DNA of 64,000 bases from Enoplolaimus lenunculus (lineage: Eukaryota > Nematoda > Enoplea > Enoplida > Thoracostomopsidae): positions 1-64,000 of the forward strand of contig JASANG010003808.1 of NCBI GenBank assembly GCA_030248215.1, read 5' to 3'. A program made the position numbers and the translations under genes. Below the pieces are notes generated by a model that was not told the DNA's origin, made no database searches, and worked only from the letters and a program-made list of their open reading frames with translations. This document shows positions 44,062-54,737 of this stretch, one piece after another (the first letter of the stretch is position 1; the number at the start of each line of letters is the position of its first letter).

Positions 44062-44256
44062 CGTAACCGCGTTGTACAAAATTTCTGTATACGTTGGCTC
44101 TTTGTTAATAAGAGAGAACATAAACGTACATGAGTCGGAAACGAATCTGGCAATGGAAACATATATTGAGTTTCGTACGGAAAAATAATCTTGAAAATGC
44201 GAAGGCAAACCAGGAACCCGCCAATGAAGAACACTGCGTATCCCAAGATCAAATAT
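44062..44256 (-). CDS. Possible upstream exon with a membrane segment
   Basis: On the minus strand, acceptor TTATATTTTAG|ATATTTG starts a 195-base open stretch reading YLILGYAVFFIGGFLVCLRI, then IFPYETQYMFPLPDSF. The first part is a strong membrane segment. Donor TTACG|GTCAGT would leave two bases, matching the phase of the 42884 exon, but another good donor, CTCAT|GTACGT, lies inside and is out of phase. Coding status and linkage to the downstream exons are uncertain. Confidence 0.33.
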
Positions 44257-44302
44257 CTAAAATATAAAGTAAACAAAGTTTTGCTATAAACTCCAGCGAA
44301 TG

Positions 44303-44616
44303 CAGGGGTGCCGCGGGGGCATACGTCCCATCGTGCATTTTTTGTGATAAAATGGTAAGATCTCTCTACCTTTACAATTTTTGTCCCTCAGAAAATTTTT
44401 TTGTAAAAATACAATTTTTAGCCTCAGAAATTTTTTGTGTGATAAGTTTCCTCATAGAAAATTTTTGGTGATAAACTGATAAGGTTCCTACTTTACAACT
44501 TACCATAAGAAAATGTTTTGGTGTTAAAATGATAAGATTCCGACCTTACAATTTTTGTGTTTTATAACATTTGCCAGCCCGCCCGCCTCGTCATAAATTT
44601 TTGGATCCGCCTCTGG
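44303..44616. mobile_element. Family K element with AAGGT/ACCTT interior
   Basis: The interior repeats GATAAAATGGTAAG, CCTCAGAAAATTTTT and TACTTTACAA. The right end is TTGGATCCGCCTCTGG. The left end, near GGGGTGCCGCGGGGG, is degenerate. Adjacent to the possible exon of the minus-strand gene. Confidence 0.55.
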
Positions 44617-44893
44617 CTGTGTTTCTTAGTTGATTGAAATGAAACATACTTAGGCTTAAATCGCTTGAGGTCGTATGCTTGCGCTTGAAGTTATTTGCTA
44701 CAAACAAAAAATTAATGTTTTCAACAATTTTTCACAAACATTAAATATAAAACGAGTATCAAAACTGAAATAATTGTAATTCCGATTCCGACTAAATTGA
44801 ATTCCTGTGGAGACCCTGTTGAAAACTGTTTACCACATAGAATGAGACTATTCTTATACGTTCAGCATAGCTGTTTTTATTATATGCTCAAGT

Positions 44894-45085
44894 CACTAGC
44901 GGATCCAGAAAGGGATATGCTCCGCTCGTCAGAAAATTTTTTTGATAAAATGATAAGGTCCTACCTTACAATTGTTTCCTTTCAAAAAATTTGCACATGT
45001 ATACCTAGTATTGCATACAATGAAAATTGCGTTTCATAACTTTTTCTAGCCCATCTGTCCCAAATTTCAGGATCTGCCGGTGGCT
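44894..45085. mobile_element. Family K element, short copy
   Basis: CACTAGCGGATCCAGAAAG at the left and TCAGGATCTGCCGGTGG at the right, with TGATAAAATGATAAGGTCCTACC inside. A smaller relative of the 44.3-kb copy. Confidence 0.6.
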
Positions 45086-45239
45086 CTAGTATTCGTATTG
45101 TTCCTTCTTGCTTCATTGGAAAAATGTCATCAGTAGAAACTACAATAATTTATGTGCAAACAAAATTAAAGATATTTCTGTAAAGGATTGGGCCAACAAT
45201 AAAACTGAATAAAGTAAATAGATTTAGTATAGTTTTTCG

Positions 45240-45465
45240 GGCCAATGTTACTTTTAGGGCCGTAACAGTAGATTAAGCGTATTCCCAAACCTAAGCATAA
45301 AGCCTAAGCGTTGCAAAAGCGTATTCCTAAGCCCAACCCTAAGTCTAAGCTTTAGCGTAAGCCTAAGCCAAAGCCAAAGCCTTAGCAAAAATGTAGTCTA
45401 GAATGTAAGCCTACTCTTTTGCAGACACACCAGAAACCTGGACGGCCCTAAAAGTAACATGAGCC
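45240..45465. mobile_element. Family B MITE
   Basis: GGCCAATGTTACTTTTAGGG to CCCTAAAAGTAACATGAGCC with a CCTAAGCC-rich core. Flanks GTTTTTCG and TTTTTTCG match at 7 of 8. Confidence 0.9.
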
Positions 45466-46199
45466 TTTTTTCGTGTCTTAGAGATTGACATGTACTAAAG
45501 CGTCAATTTTTCTACCTCGAGGTTTCAAATGAATCCATACTTGCTCGATTAATCAAACATGCAGTTGCAATATCGGAACACCGTGCACATGCTGGTAACA
45601 CGCAGTAAATTGCAGTTCTAATTAACATTAATTATCAATGGCTTTTAAAGAAAAGCATATAAAAGATAGCACGTATGCTCAATTGGCCAGTAGCTAGGGA
45701 TGGCAGGAGGGTTCAGTCGCCAGTGGAAAAATTTCGAACCATTCCTAGAAAAATTTGAAACAAGCCTATACGTCATAGGAATCCTTTGCATGCCCATCGT
45801 AAAAAACTTTTTTTATCCCCTTAGCAAAGTGAGATGACCGTGTGTCTGATGTTCAATGTACAATTCTTGGATCTTATGCGGATCAACTCTGGAGTGTTGG
45901 TATTAAGTTGCTCAGCATAACTCTTACACAAAATTCAATAAAAAAGCGTAAGATAGGAATTTGCTCAAATGTTATCAACAGCTGCAGGGTATAAGAAAAT
46001 AATTAAAAACATTGAAAAAATTATTATTGACGGAGCACAGGAAGTTAAATTCGGGCCCGAAAACTGAATTCTACTGTTTAAATTAAATTGACGTATATTT
46101 TCGAGAAATAACTATAACTCAGGACCTTATTATAAACTAGTAAATAATGCTACATATATTTAGGTCAAAAAAGTAAAAATTACATTACAAAATTCTTCG
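45466..46199. other. No gene seen; decayed L-like block
   Basis: GGCCAGTAGCTAGGGATGG and AGTGGAAAAATTTCGAACC at 45684-45745, then CCTTAGCAAAGTGAGATGACC near 45820, are L-like pieces in an inverted arrangement. Confidence 0.4.
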
Positions 46200-46390
46200 A
46201 ACCAATGTATAGAAATGGCCATAAACAGTAGAATAAGTATTTTCTAAAGCTTAATCTAAACAGTAACCCAAAGCTTAGGCGTAAGAATGAGTTTGTACTT
46301 AATCCTAAACAAAAATGGTCTACAGCTTAAACTTACTGTATTGCAGTCCCGCAGAAAAACGTTCAGCAACTGATCATTGCATGGACCCTT
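46200..46390. mobile_element. Family A MITE, decayed
   Basis: ACCAATGTATAGAAATGGCC at the left and CAACTGATCATTGCATGGACC at the right, with AAGCTTAGGCGTAAGAATGAG in the core. Substitutions are frequent, so this is an old copy. Confidence 0.75.
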
Positions 46391-46674
46391 CGTAACGCGA
46401 ATACTTGTTTTGATTTAAAAGGCACACAACTTAAAACATTATGCCAGAATAAAAGATAAACCATTCCCCCTATCCTATTTCCGCTATTGAATTCAAAAAG
46501 CCAAAGTTAATCTGTGTTATTAAACTGCAAAAAATACGGAAAAGATTATTTTCATTTGAAGACCAAATGATACTTTATCAATTTAGCGCAACTCACACGC
46601 GTAGATTTAATTTTATTTATATTTTGAGAAAAAAATTCAAGCTTTTATTTAGGACTTAAAAGTATTGGCCAAAA

Positions 46675-46871
46675 AGTCCATGTTACTTTTAGGGCTTTCC
46701 AGGGTTTCTGGTGGCTCTGTAAAAGAGTAGGGTAACATTCCAGACTACATTTTTTGCTTAGGCGTAGGCTTAGGCTTCGGTTTAGGAATACACTTTTGCA
46801 ACGCTTAGGCTTAGGCTTAGACTTTGAAATACGGTTAATCTACTGGTTCGGCTTTAAAAGTAACACTGGCC
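46675..46871. mobile_element. Family B MITE with perfect 8-bp duplication
   Basis: AGTCCATGTTACTTTTAGGG to CTTTAAAAGTAACACTGGCC, flanked by GGCCAAAA on both sides. TTAGGCTTAGGC core. Family C copy 6 follows 80 bases downstream. Confidence 0.88.
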
Positions 46872-46950
46872 GGCCAAAATATGCAGTGTCGAATCTAATA
46901 TTTTCTGGTGGCGGTGATCTGACGTTGCACATTTTTTATTATATTTCAGG

Positions 46951-47365
46951 GAGGTAATAAGAGGGGGTCCCCATTTTGGATCCGAATCAATAGGAGTCCG
47001 TATCCCTAATAAGAGTCCGTAAGCGGATAGAGTTCCTAAACCCTAATTAGAGTCCATAAACGTCAATTAACCATAATTGTAGCACATAAATGACTCCAGG
47101 ACAAAATAATTTGAGTTCGAAACTTTAAAGCCTACTTAAATTTTGAAAGTACATTTCTAAGTATAACCTTTTATTATCGCTCAAACTATTGAAACGAGAC
47201 AAATATACGTTAAACTCAACGGATAGTTGCAGTACCGGATATATATCAGTAACGAAGGGTGGCAGAGCGTGGGTTAAAAATAAATAACAGTCCGTAACCG
47301 AATAACAAGGGGGGTACCCTCTGGAGAGGCCAAACAAATATCAGTCCCCCATTCTTATTCGGTTG
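46951..47365. mobile_element. Family C MITE, both tips missing
   Basis: Begins inside the family at GAGGTAATAAGAGGGGGTCC and ends CATTCTTATTCGG. The interior matches full copies closely. Confidence 0.85.
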
Positions 47366-47726
47366 AAAATGCAAAAGCGATCAAATTTAAGAGAATTTAG
47401 GTCTTTTTGACTTTTAAATGTTAAATAACTGGAATGCAAGCATACATGCAGCGTCAGCGCTAGCCGATCTTGCACCCTGCAAGGTACATCGTTTCCTCAC
47501 AGAATCTCACTTCGAGTGGCTCAATAAATATTTCAAAAGACCCTCGGATAAAACTAGTCTAACTACCGGAAGTGAAAAAACTGGAACCGGAGGTTAATAA
47601 GTTTATTCGAGCTGGAAGCGAAGCAAAATTAAGCATGGTCGACATTTGTTTAAGCTTCCTTTTTGAGAAATCTCGGCACCCCGAGTATTTCAACACTGAA
47701 TATGTTGAAAGGTTTGTGCTCGACTT
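47366..47726. other. No recognisable feature
   Basis: Short stretch between C and B copies, no motif seen. Confidence 0.35.
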
Positions 47727-47923
47727 GGCTAATGTTACTTTTAGGTGGTAAACAGTAGATTATGCGTATTCCTAAGCCTAAACCTAGGCCTAAGCGTTGC
47801 AAAAATGTGTTCTTAAGCCTAAGCCTAAACCTAAGCCTAAGCAAAAAATTGTAATCTAGAATCTAAACCTACTCTTTTATAGACCCATCAGAAACCTGGA
47901 CGCCCCTTAAAGTAACATGGGCC
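47727..47923. mobile_element. Family B MITE
   Basis: GGCTAATGTTACTTTTAGG to CCCCTTAAAGTAACATGGGCC, CCTAAGCC core. The flanks do not show a clear duplication. Confidence 0.85.
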
Positions 47924-48918
47924 TTGAGACGTATGGTCTTGCCCCTAACGTGTTTATAAGTATTGTTGAATAGTGGATACATTGCTAAATAATAAGTGCC
48001 AATGTGAAATCGCCGGTCGAACAGCCATTGGTTAAAAGCTTCGTGTTTTGCGCTCAAGTACCTTTAACACCAAAACAATAACACGAATAACACAATCAGA
48101 TCAAAATCTCAATCATCTTAAGCAAACGCTGAACACATTGCCTAAAGGTAAGCATTAAATTGCGGTCTAAAGAAAAAACCGTAGTCTGTCTGTATAATTT
48201 GGAATAATTTCATTTTCTTAAAAGGCTTTTGATTAATACTTGAAACTTTCACAAACAAAACACTCAAAATGAGCTAGCATTGAATTATTTGCGCACCCCT
48301 AGTTAGTATTATTATAACTTATTTTCTAATATTAATGTAATATTTTTTACAAGGGTGTATAGAAGAGTTTCAGTGGAATATATTTTTCAAAATTTCTGGA
48401 AAGACGAGAAATAAAGGTGCTTTTATCGGTTGCAACAATTTTTACCGATTGCTAGGCTCGCTCGCAAGAAAAGTTTACTGAAATGAAATATTTACTTGGC
48501 CTATGCTTGGGCATAGGTACGTCTTGTACTAGCGCAAGAGTACTAAGCGTAGATATAAGGGGTAAGTGTAGGTACAAAAAACCAATAATTGATAATGTAA
48601 AAAATAAAAGTTTGACAAAATTTTAAGTGGATGCCCAAACTGTAAATCTCGACATTTTCCATGTTAATACTTTGTGAACGTTCACGCTTAGAAGGTAAAG
48701 TATTAGCTTTATTCAGTCGAACTCATTCACTAACTGCATTTAACCAAGTTGCAGATTCAGAGGAAGGGTTGGGGGAGGCAGTCTCCCACAAGGCAAAGCT
48801 AAAATTTTTGCGATGAAAATGGTTCACTAAATATCGAAATATGTTTCCGATCAGCATACTTGAAGAACATGACGATGATACAACACGAATTCAACGTTTT
48901 TCTGGTTCCGACTCAATG
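47924..48918. other. No gene seen
   Basis: AT-rich DNA. GGTTGGGGGAGGCAGTCTCCC near 48765-48790 is an L-like interior piece. Nothing else recognised. Confidence 0.35.
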
Positions 48919-49292
48919 GGCGAATGTAAAGAACATGAGCGGAACGGTTTTATAAGCATATTCCTAAGCCTAAGACTAAGTCTAAACACCTAAGCCAAGC
49001 AAAAAAATAGTCTAAAGCTTAAGTATACACTGCAAAAAATGGTGAGTCAAATTGACTCCCTCCGAAATAGGCTCTACGGGACTACACAAACTGAGTCAAA
49101 ATTCGACTCCGCCAGAGTCAAACGTGCGATTTAGCGAGTCAAATTTGATTCTATTGGAGTCGAATTTGGCTCAGTTTGTGTAGTCCAATAGAGCCTATTT
49201 CGGAGGGAGTCAATTTGACTAACCATTTTTTGCAGTCTACTCTTTTCTAGTCCCACAGAAAAACGCTGCGCCCCCTGATCTTTACATGGGCC
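48919..49292. mobile_element. Family A MITE hosting a nested D foldback
   Basis: GGCGAATGTAAAGAACATGAG at the left, CCCCCTGATCTTTACATGGGCC-like end at the right. The A sequence is split after AGTCTAAAGCTTAAGTA and resumes at CTACTCTTTTCTAGTCCCACAG. Confidence 0.88.
49028..49237. mobile_element. Family D foldback inside the A MITE (210 bp)
   Basis: CACTGCAAAAAATGGTGAGTC at the left and its inverse ACCATTTTTTGCAGTC at the right, TA on both sides. Inverted arms extend over most of its length with AAATAGGCTCTA and TTTGACTC blocks. It is younger than the A copy. Confidence 0.9.
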
Positions 49293-49433
49293 GGCGCAAT
49301 GGATCAATCTAAAACCTACGCAAAAAATTGCTAAAAACACGCTTTAACAATGTACTAAAATTTTGAACCACAAACATCATCGTTCGTAACCAGAAAATGT
49401 TGAATCCGACACTAATTTAACTAACGTTGTTAC
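49293..49433. other. Spacer between MITEs, no feature
   Basis: Unremarkable AT-rich sequence. Confidence 0.3.
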
Positions 49434-49620
49434 GGATCATGATGCTTTTAGGACCGTCCCGGTTTCTGGTGGTTGTAAAAGAATATGCTTAGATTCTAGA
49501 TCACATTTTTTGGTTAGACTTGCGCGTACTCTTAAGAATACACGTTTGTCAACGCTTAGGTCTAGGCTTAGAATTATGCTTAATCTACTCTTTTATGCGG
49601 CGCTAAACCTAATATTGGCC
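49434..49620. mobile_element. Family B MITE, decayed
   Basis: GGATCATGATGCTTTTAGGACC at the left, GGCGCTAAACCTAATATTGGCC at the right, CGCTTAGGTCTAGGC core. No clear duplication. Confidence 0.7.
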
Positions 49621-49874
49621 CTACTTTGTAGTTGTAACCAAAAATGATGACAACGGAAGTTACCATTTTACCTGAAAAATATAGAAAATGTCAAATTTCA
49701 CTGACAACGTTTGTGTACACTGCTAATACACATTAATTTCGCTGCATTCACCTGTGATTAGCTCGCCAGGTACGTTTCAGGTTTCCTACCCGTCCATAAA
49801 AGAAAATATATCCCGTAAAACAAGGGAGTAGAAGTGATCAAAGGCATTAACATAATCAATTGTGTCACCACGGG

Positions 49875-50030
49875 GGAAGATGAATTGGAGGGCCGTGCTC
49901 CTCCCAAATTCGCAGCTGGTTTCCCACAAATATACTCGGTCTAAAAGGAAACAATCCTGAATGGCAATTGTAGGGGCTTCCAAAAATATTCGGTGCCTCC
50001 CAAATATAATTTTCTGCGGACGCAAATACA
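49875..50030. repeat. Family O dispersed repeat, copy 1
   Basis: CCGTGCTCCTCCCAAATTC, TGGCAATTGTAGGGGCTTCC and ATATTCGGTGCCTCCCAAAT match in order the copy at 52.0 kb. No ends defined. An open frame across it on the minus strand is repeat-derived. Confidence 0.6.
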
Positions 50031-50368
50031 TTGCTATTACTGTTGCAGCCATAGCCATGATACTTAGTTAAATTAAATTAACTTTTTGAACGAGCTCACA
50101 ATAACTGAACTCAACAACTTTGATGCGTATGAATGAAAAAAATTAAGTTTAGTGTCTGCTGGGTGATTCGTGATCCTATCGTTGAATCTCTACCGTTGTC
50201 GTGTGTGTAGAACTATTAAAAAACCCGGACGAATAAAACGAACGCAAGCACGAGGGAACACGAGTATCTGGAGTGTAAGGTGACCCCCCTTAAAGAATAT
50301 AGGGTGTCGTTGTCAGCCCTAAACCCACCAGAAGTATTAAAGCTTTGTACTGGAATTTGACAACATTT

Positions 50369-50582
50369 GGATAATGTAAAGAACAAGGGCGGAACAGTAT
50401 TATAAGCATATTCCTTAGCCTAAACCTAAGCCTATTCCTAAACCTAAGCGTAGGAACGAACATATTCCTAAGCCTAAGCCTAAGCCTAAACCTAAGCCAA
50501 ACAAAAAAAATTAGTCTAAGCTTAAGCTTAGTCTTCTTTAGTCCCACAGAATAACGTCCTGCCCCTCATTTTTACATGGGCC
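50369..50582. mobile_element. Family A MITE with perfect 8-bp duplication
   Basis: GGATAATGTAAAGAACAAGGG to CCCCTCATTTTTACATGGGCC, flanked by CAACATTT on both sides (50361-50368, 50583-50590). Core has two CATATTCCTAAGCC blocks. Confidence 0.93.
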
Positions 50583-50830
50583 CAACATTTGATGAAAACG
50601 AAATGTGCAGGCTTCTAGCTCGCTTTGCTCACGAAGTTTTTAACTACTCTGCCTGTCTTTTGACTCTTTAAACGGACTAAAGATCGAATTCTTTCCAAGA
50701 TCAGCCTGAAATCCAAAGTTTAATGGCCAGTCTGCGTCTGCATTACCTTAGCACTTCTCTGTTTGATAGCGTTGCAAAAATAGTCCTGTGTCCAAAGGCG
50801 AGATAAATCTAGACGTAATTATTGTATTAA

Positions 50831-51093
50831 CCCCTTCTCACATTGAGTTGCCTATAGGCAACTCAGCGCAATGTATATACGTTAAATAATATATATCGAC
50901 CCGTGTGTAACAATTGCAACACGTATACATAGTTCTAAATCACCACAAGACGTGAAAGCCCCCTCGGGCTCGAGCTTCAAGCTCCTATAGCTGAGTAGTG
51001 ATTGTATACGCGTCCCACTCCAGTCATTGGAGTTCGAATCCTAGCATAAAAGTATGCTTCAGGGGAAATAGAAAATATTCAAGTGAAAAAGAA
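50831..51093 (+). mobile_element. Family F: TTAA-flanked MITE carrying a tRNA-like block, best copy
   Basis: TTAA lies at both ends (50827-50830, 51094-51097). The ends CCCCTTCTCACATTGAG and AAGTGAAAAAGAA form a weak inverted repeat of piggyBac type. Inside is a 20-base palindrome around GTTGCCTATAGGCAAC, then GACGTGAAAGCC, then a tRNA-like part with A box TAGCTGAGTAGTG (50988) and B box GGAGTTCGAATCC (51029), 41 bases apart as in tRNA genes. The acceptor arm does not pair well, so a working tRNA is unlikely. Pol III transcription of the element is possible. Confidence 0.8.
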
Positions 51094-51097
51094 TTAA

Positions 51098-51576
51098 GCG
51101 AAAAATTTTCAGTTTACTATCTATAAATTCTTTTGCAACAGTCGCAAAATGTTTCTTGGTTCATTTGATTGCTGGGTCGTCCCTAGAATTTTCCGGTTAT
51201 GCGCCAGATAAGTTAAACAGCGCACTGATGTGATAGACTGGTATACAAGCAGACTACAGCATCAACGATACGCTCGTAGTCAGAGTGGACCGGATGTGGC
51301 TCAGGTCACTAGAACAGTTTTGTCCCTTAGAAATGTTTCAATGCCGCTTGTAAAAAGTATTTGAAATCATTGGAGCCCCCTTTTGAAATTATTTTCACCC
51401 CGCAAAGCACGTTTAGATAGCTTCGAGTCTAATTCAAGTTTTGATCGAAATTGCTTCCGCGTTGGGGATAAACGAGCGTAAAATAGGTGATATGGCTCAA
51501 AATATTAACATTTCAGCAGGTGTAATTAACGTTGTTATTTTGTACTGAAGTTTCCTTTGTACCTTATAAAATACCT
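51098..51576. other. No recognisable feature
   Basis: AT-rich DNA between F copy 3 and an A copy. CCCCTTTTGAAATTATTTTCACCCCG near 51388 hints at a decayed repeat. Confidence 0.3.
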
Positions 51577-51727
51577 GGCCCATGTATAGAATAGGGCCGG
51601 ATAGTTTTTCGCAGGATCTATATTAATAAAGTCAGTTTAAGCTTTAGACAAATTTTTTTGCTTAGGCTTAGGCTTACCCTTAGGAATATGGTTATACTAT
51701 TGTTCCGGCCCTGTTTTATACATGGGC
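51577..51727. mobile_element. Family A MITE
   Basis: GGCCCATGTATAGAATAGGG to GCCCTGTTTTATACATGGGC, short TTAGGCTTAGGC core. Flanks AAATACCT and AAATATCT match at 7 of 8. Confidence 0.88.
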
Positions 51728-52019
51728 AAAATATCTTATGGTTGAAAACCATGTGTATCAACCCTATATTGGAAACGAACCCTTGTCACATTTGGTTGAG
51801 TTAAAAAATATAAGCCGTTCTTTTAGGCTGTGTCTGGTTTTACAGGATAAGTCTCAGGCATGTCTTTGCTAAAAAAGTTAAACAAATTTAAACCGTAAAC
51901 AGTGCGAAGTTGTATTCAAATATAAAAACAGAGGCTTTCACTTTTAAAAAGAGCACAAACTAGAGATGATAGTGCAATTTTAATCAGGACTGCAAGGTGA
52001 TAGAAAAACGGGGTTTGCG

Positions 52020-52185
52020 CCAAGGGCATCCCCACGGCGGCCATTGGGGGGTCGTGCCTCCAAGTTCAGCTGCTTCCACTAGAAATAGACTCAGTCTAAA
52101 TGTAAGCGATCTGGAATTGCAATTGCACGGGCCCCAATAAAATTTTTCGGTGCGCCCAAATGTAACTCTCTGCGGATGTCACAGA
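52020..52185. repeat. Family O dispersed repeat, copy 2
   Basis: GGTCGTGCCTCCAAGTTCAG, TGGAATTGCAATTGCACGGG and TTTTTCGGTGCGCCCAAAT parallel copy 1 at 49.9 kb in order and spacing. Confidence 0.6.
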
Positions 52186-52320
52186 CTTACACTAATTCCG
52201 CTAACAGCTCGCTCGGCCAACTAAATTTAACATTGTGTGGTGCTTGCGACAGATATACGCAAAAGTTTTCTAAAACAGCGAAAAATGTTTTAGAGCTGTA
52301 ACGCATGTTATACAGAAACC

Positions 52321-52512
52321 GGCAAATGTAAAGAACAGGGACGAAACAGTACTATAAGCATATTCCTAACCTAAGCCTAAGCATAAGAATGAGTTTATTC
52401 TTAAGCCTACACCTAAGCCTAAGCCAAGCAAAAAAAAATTAGTCTAAAGCGTAAGCTTACTCTATTCTAGTCCCACAAAAAACATTCCGGTGTTGATCTT
52501 TACATATGGGCC
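52321..52512. mobile_element. Family A MITE with perfect 8-bp duplication
   Basis: GGCAAATGTAAAGAACAGGG to TTGATCTTTACATATGGGCC, flanked by CAGAAACC on both sides (52313-52320, 52513-52520). Confidence 0.93.
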
Positions 52513-52520
52513 CAGAAACC

Positions 52521-52973
52521 TGTTTTAAAAGCCTCCTTTTATTCATTTCTATGGAAATTTAGGTAAATTTATGTCCAGCCTGACACTGTTGGCCAAATAA
52601 ATTGTGTAGGCCGAGTGAGAGTACGAGAACAGTATGATGGCGTTTTTCAATAAAAAAAAACCAAAATATGTTGATATAATTGCAAGAGTCAACGGTGAAC
52701 TGAACTTGAATTGCGGCCAACTCAGTATTGAGACACAAACCTATGTAGCCTGAGGAGATATTTTATTCACTTTTAAAATAAATACATAAACATTCAGTTT
52801 CAACATATATAAACGCAAAAATCAACAACAGTTGCGAAAAGTTTGCAGATTTGCGAACCAGCCTGATCAGAAGAATTATGCTGAGAATTAGCAAATGTAG
52901 TCTATTCATGATAAATCTATTCGTTTCGTTGAATAAATACCACACAGCAAATAAAACGTGCCTTACAGAGCAG
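52521..52973. other. No gene seen
   Basis: AT-rich DNA, including an inert 98-codon open frame on the minus strand without motif. Confidence 0.35.
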
Positions 52974-53140
52974 TCCTGTAGCCAGATCACGTTGATAGTG
53001 GGGCTAAACATTTTCCTGGAGGGGTATACACGGGTTTTTGATGAGTTATATACAAGCAAAGTTGAAAATTGTCTAGGTGGGTTAAAATTTATCCTGGTGG
53101 CTCAGCCAAGCCTCGACCCTCATTGACTACCATTCCGTTA
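52974..53140. mobile_element. Family L element, copy 2
   Basis: CAGTCCTGTAGCCAGATCAC at the left and ATTGACTACCATTCCG at the right, with ACAAGCAAAGTTGAAAATTGTC and CCTGGTGGCTCAGCC inside, as in L copies at 39.0 and 55.6 kb. Confidence 0.6.
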
Positions 53141-53224
53141 CAGAGTCAAGTTTTGGGGTGCAGTTTGTTAAATATTGTTGTCTGCTAGTGCTATTTGTAT
53201 AACGAGCAGTTTATGATATACTCT

Positions 53225-53345
53225 TTTTACAACGGTGTGCAACTGGGTACCGTCTGCGTACAAAAAAAATTACCAAGCGCTCGATGCGTTTTTGGCCTGC
53301 CCCCCGTTCAGGAGTGTGGAGGCAAACATTGCAAGTTTGTTGAAG
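53225..53345. repeat. Family P dispersed repeat, copy 1
   Basis: TGCAACTGGGTACCGTCTGC and TGCGTTTTTGGCCTGCCCC match TGCAACTGGGCACTTTCTG and TGCGTTTTTTGCCGACCCC at 62.13-62.19 kb in order. Ends not defined. Confidence 0.5.
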
Positions 53346-53387
53346 TTACGCCTGTTAAAGGTGGTAAACTGATAATTTTTCGCTTAA

Positions 53388-53652
53388 CTCTTTCTCACAT
53401 GAATATTTTCTATTTCCCCTGAGGTTTAGTTTTATGCTTGGATTCGAACTTCAGTGACTGGAGTGGGAGGCGTATACTATCACCACTGAACTATAGGAGC
53501 TTGACGCTCGAGCCCGAGGCGACTCTCACGTCTTGTGGTGATTTAGTACTATGTATACGTGTTGCAATTTTCAAACACGGTGCGATATATATACTATTTA
53601 ACGTATATACACGGCGCTGAGTTGCCTACAGGCGACTCAATGCGAGAAGGGG
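53388..53652 (-). mobile_element. Family F MITE with tRNA-like block, copy 4
   Basis: TTAA at 53384-53387 then CTCTTTCTCACATGAATAT, and AATGCGAGAAGGGG followed by TTAG at the other end. Inverted relative to the 50.8-kb copy, with B box (GGATTCGAACTTC as read on plus) and A box in place. 265 bp against 263 bp. Confidence 0.78.
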
Positions 53653-54585
53653 TTAGGTTTACATTGGCTTTAAATTCAAATAATACCATAGTGCTCTGGG
53701 TAGTTGCGAGAAGAATGGTTAAGCCGAACATGGCTGCTTTCAATTACACTGGATATGGAAAAATTGTAAGGTACGGACTTTACCATTTTGTCGGAAAATA
53801 TTTTCTGATGGAGGGCGTAAGGCTTCCCCGCCCCCATATGGATCCACTAATGGATGCGCTTATATAGTAAAGCACACGTATTTGACCACGATTCAGTTGG
53901 TATTCACAAGAAACGACAAACTTATAACCAGATGCGATAGCAATTTTCCACAAAGCATATACCTACAGGACTGTAGCGAACTCAACATTTGACAAAAAGC
54001 TGAGTTGAAACTTTTTTACAGATGGGAGGCGACAAAATTGTCTTAAGAAGGACTAACCCCCCCCCAGATGCAATTCTGACGACAATACCGGTACCCCGAC
54101 GATATATGTACAATCATCAACACGGTTTGGTAGAAATAAATTTTATCTCATTTACAAGCAACCACATGAAGTACACTGTCATCAAAACAATTCTCTGAAG
54201 AATAATTAGAAGTGCGTCAATAGAAGCTTTCATGCAAAATCGTTTAATATTTTAATTTAAATGGTAATTTCAAATGCGGCTCAAATGTTAAAATAACAAA
54301 AAATGTAAGCTAATCTGTATTTTTGAATTTGCTACGCTCACATTAACAAATATACCGCACAGCGGCGGATAAAGTATATCTGTCGGTGAGGCAACACAAT
54401 TTTAGGAAGCAGCGATAGCATTGAAATATGATTATTTAAACTATTTCCCCGAGTATTTTTGAGTTTTTACACAAAGTTTATAGTAAACATTGCAATGCAT
54501 CACCCAGTTGATAATAAGTTCAAGTTATAAGACTTCTCTTCGTTCGACAACCGTGGCTTAGCACTGTTTTTATGTGACAAATTGT
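53653..54585. other. No gene seen; K-like fragment
   Basis: AAATTGTAAGGTACGGACTTTACC and CCCCATATGGATCCACTAATGG at about 53760-53852 are K-type interior and end pieces. Remaining sequence shows nothing. Confidence 0.4.
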
Positions 54586-54737
54586 GGCTCATGTAAAGAA
54601 CACGGGCGCAACAGTATTATAAGCATATTCCCAAGCATAAGCCGAATTGAAGCCGAGCAAAAAAATACTGCAAAGCTTAACCTTACTTTTTTCTAGTCCC
54701 ACAGAAAAACGTTCCGCCACTGATCTTTACATGGGCC
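54586..54737. mobile_element. Family A MITE
   Basis: GGCTCATGTAAAGAACACGGG to CCACTGATCTTTACATGGGCC, short core. Flanks match poorly (about 5 of 8). Confidence 0.85.

Noticed and set aside
49786-50058. 90-codon minus-strand frame as a gene
   Set aside because: Overlaps dispersed repeat O, which recurs at 52.0 kb.
50941-51050. Functional tRNA gene
   Set aside because: A and B boxes are good but the acceptor and T arms do not pair well, and the block recurs inside TTAA-flanked elements.
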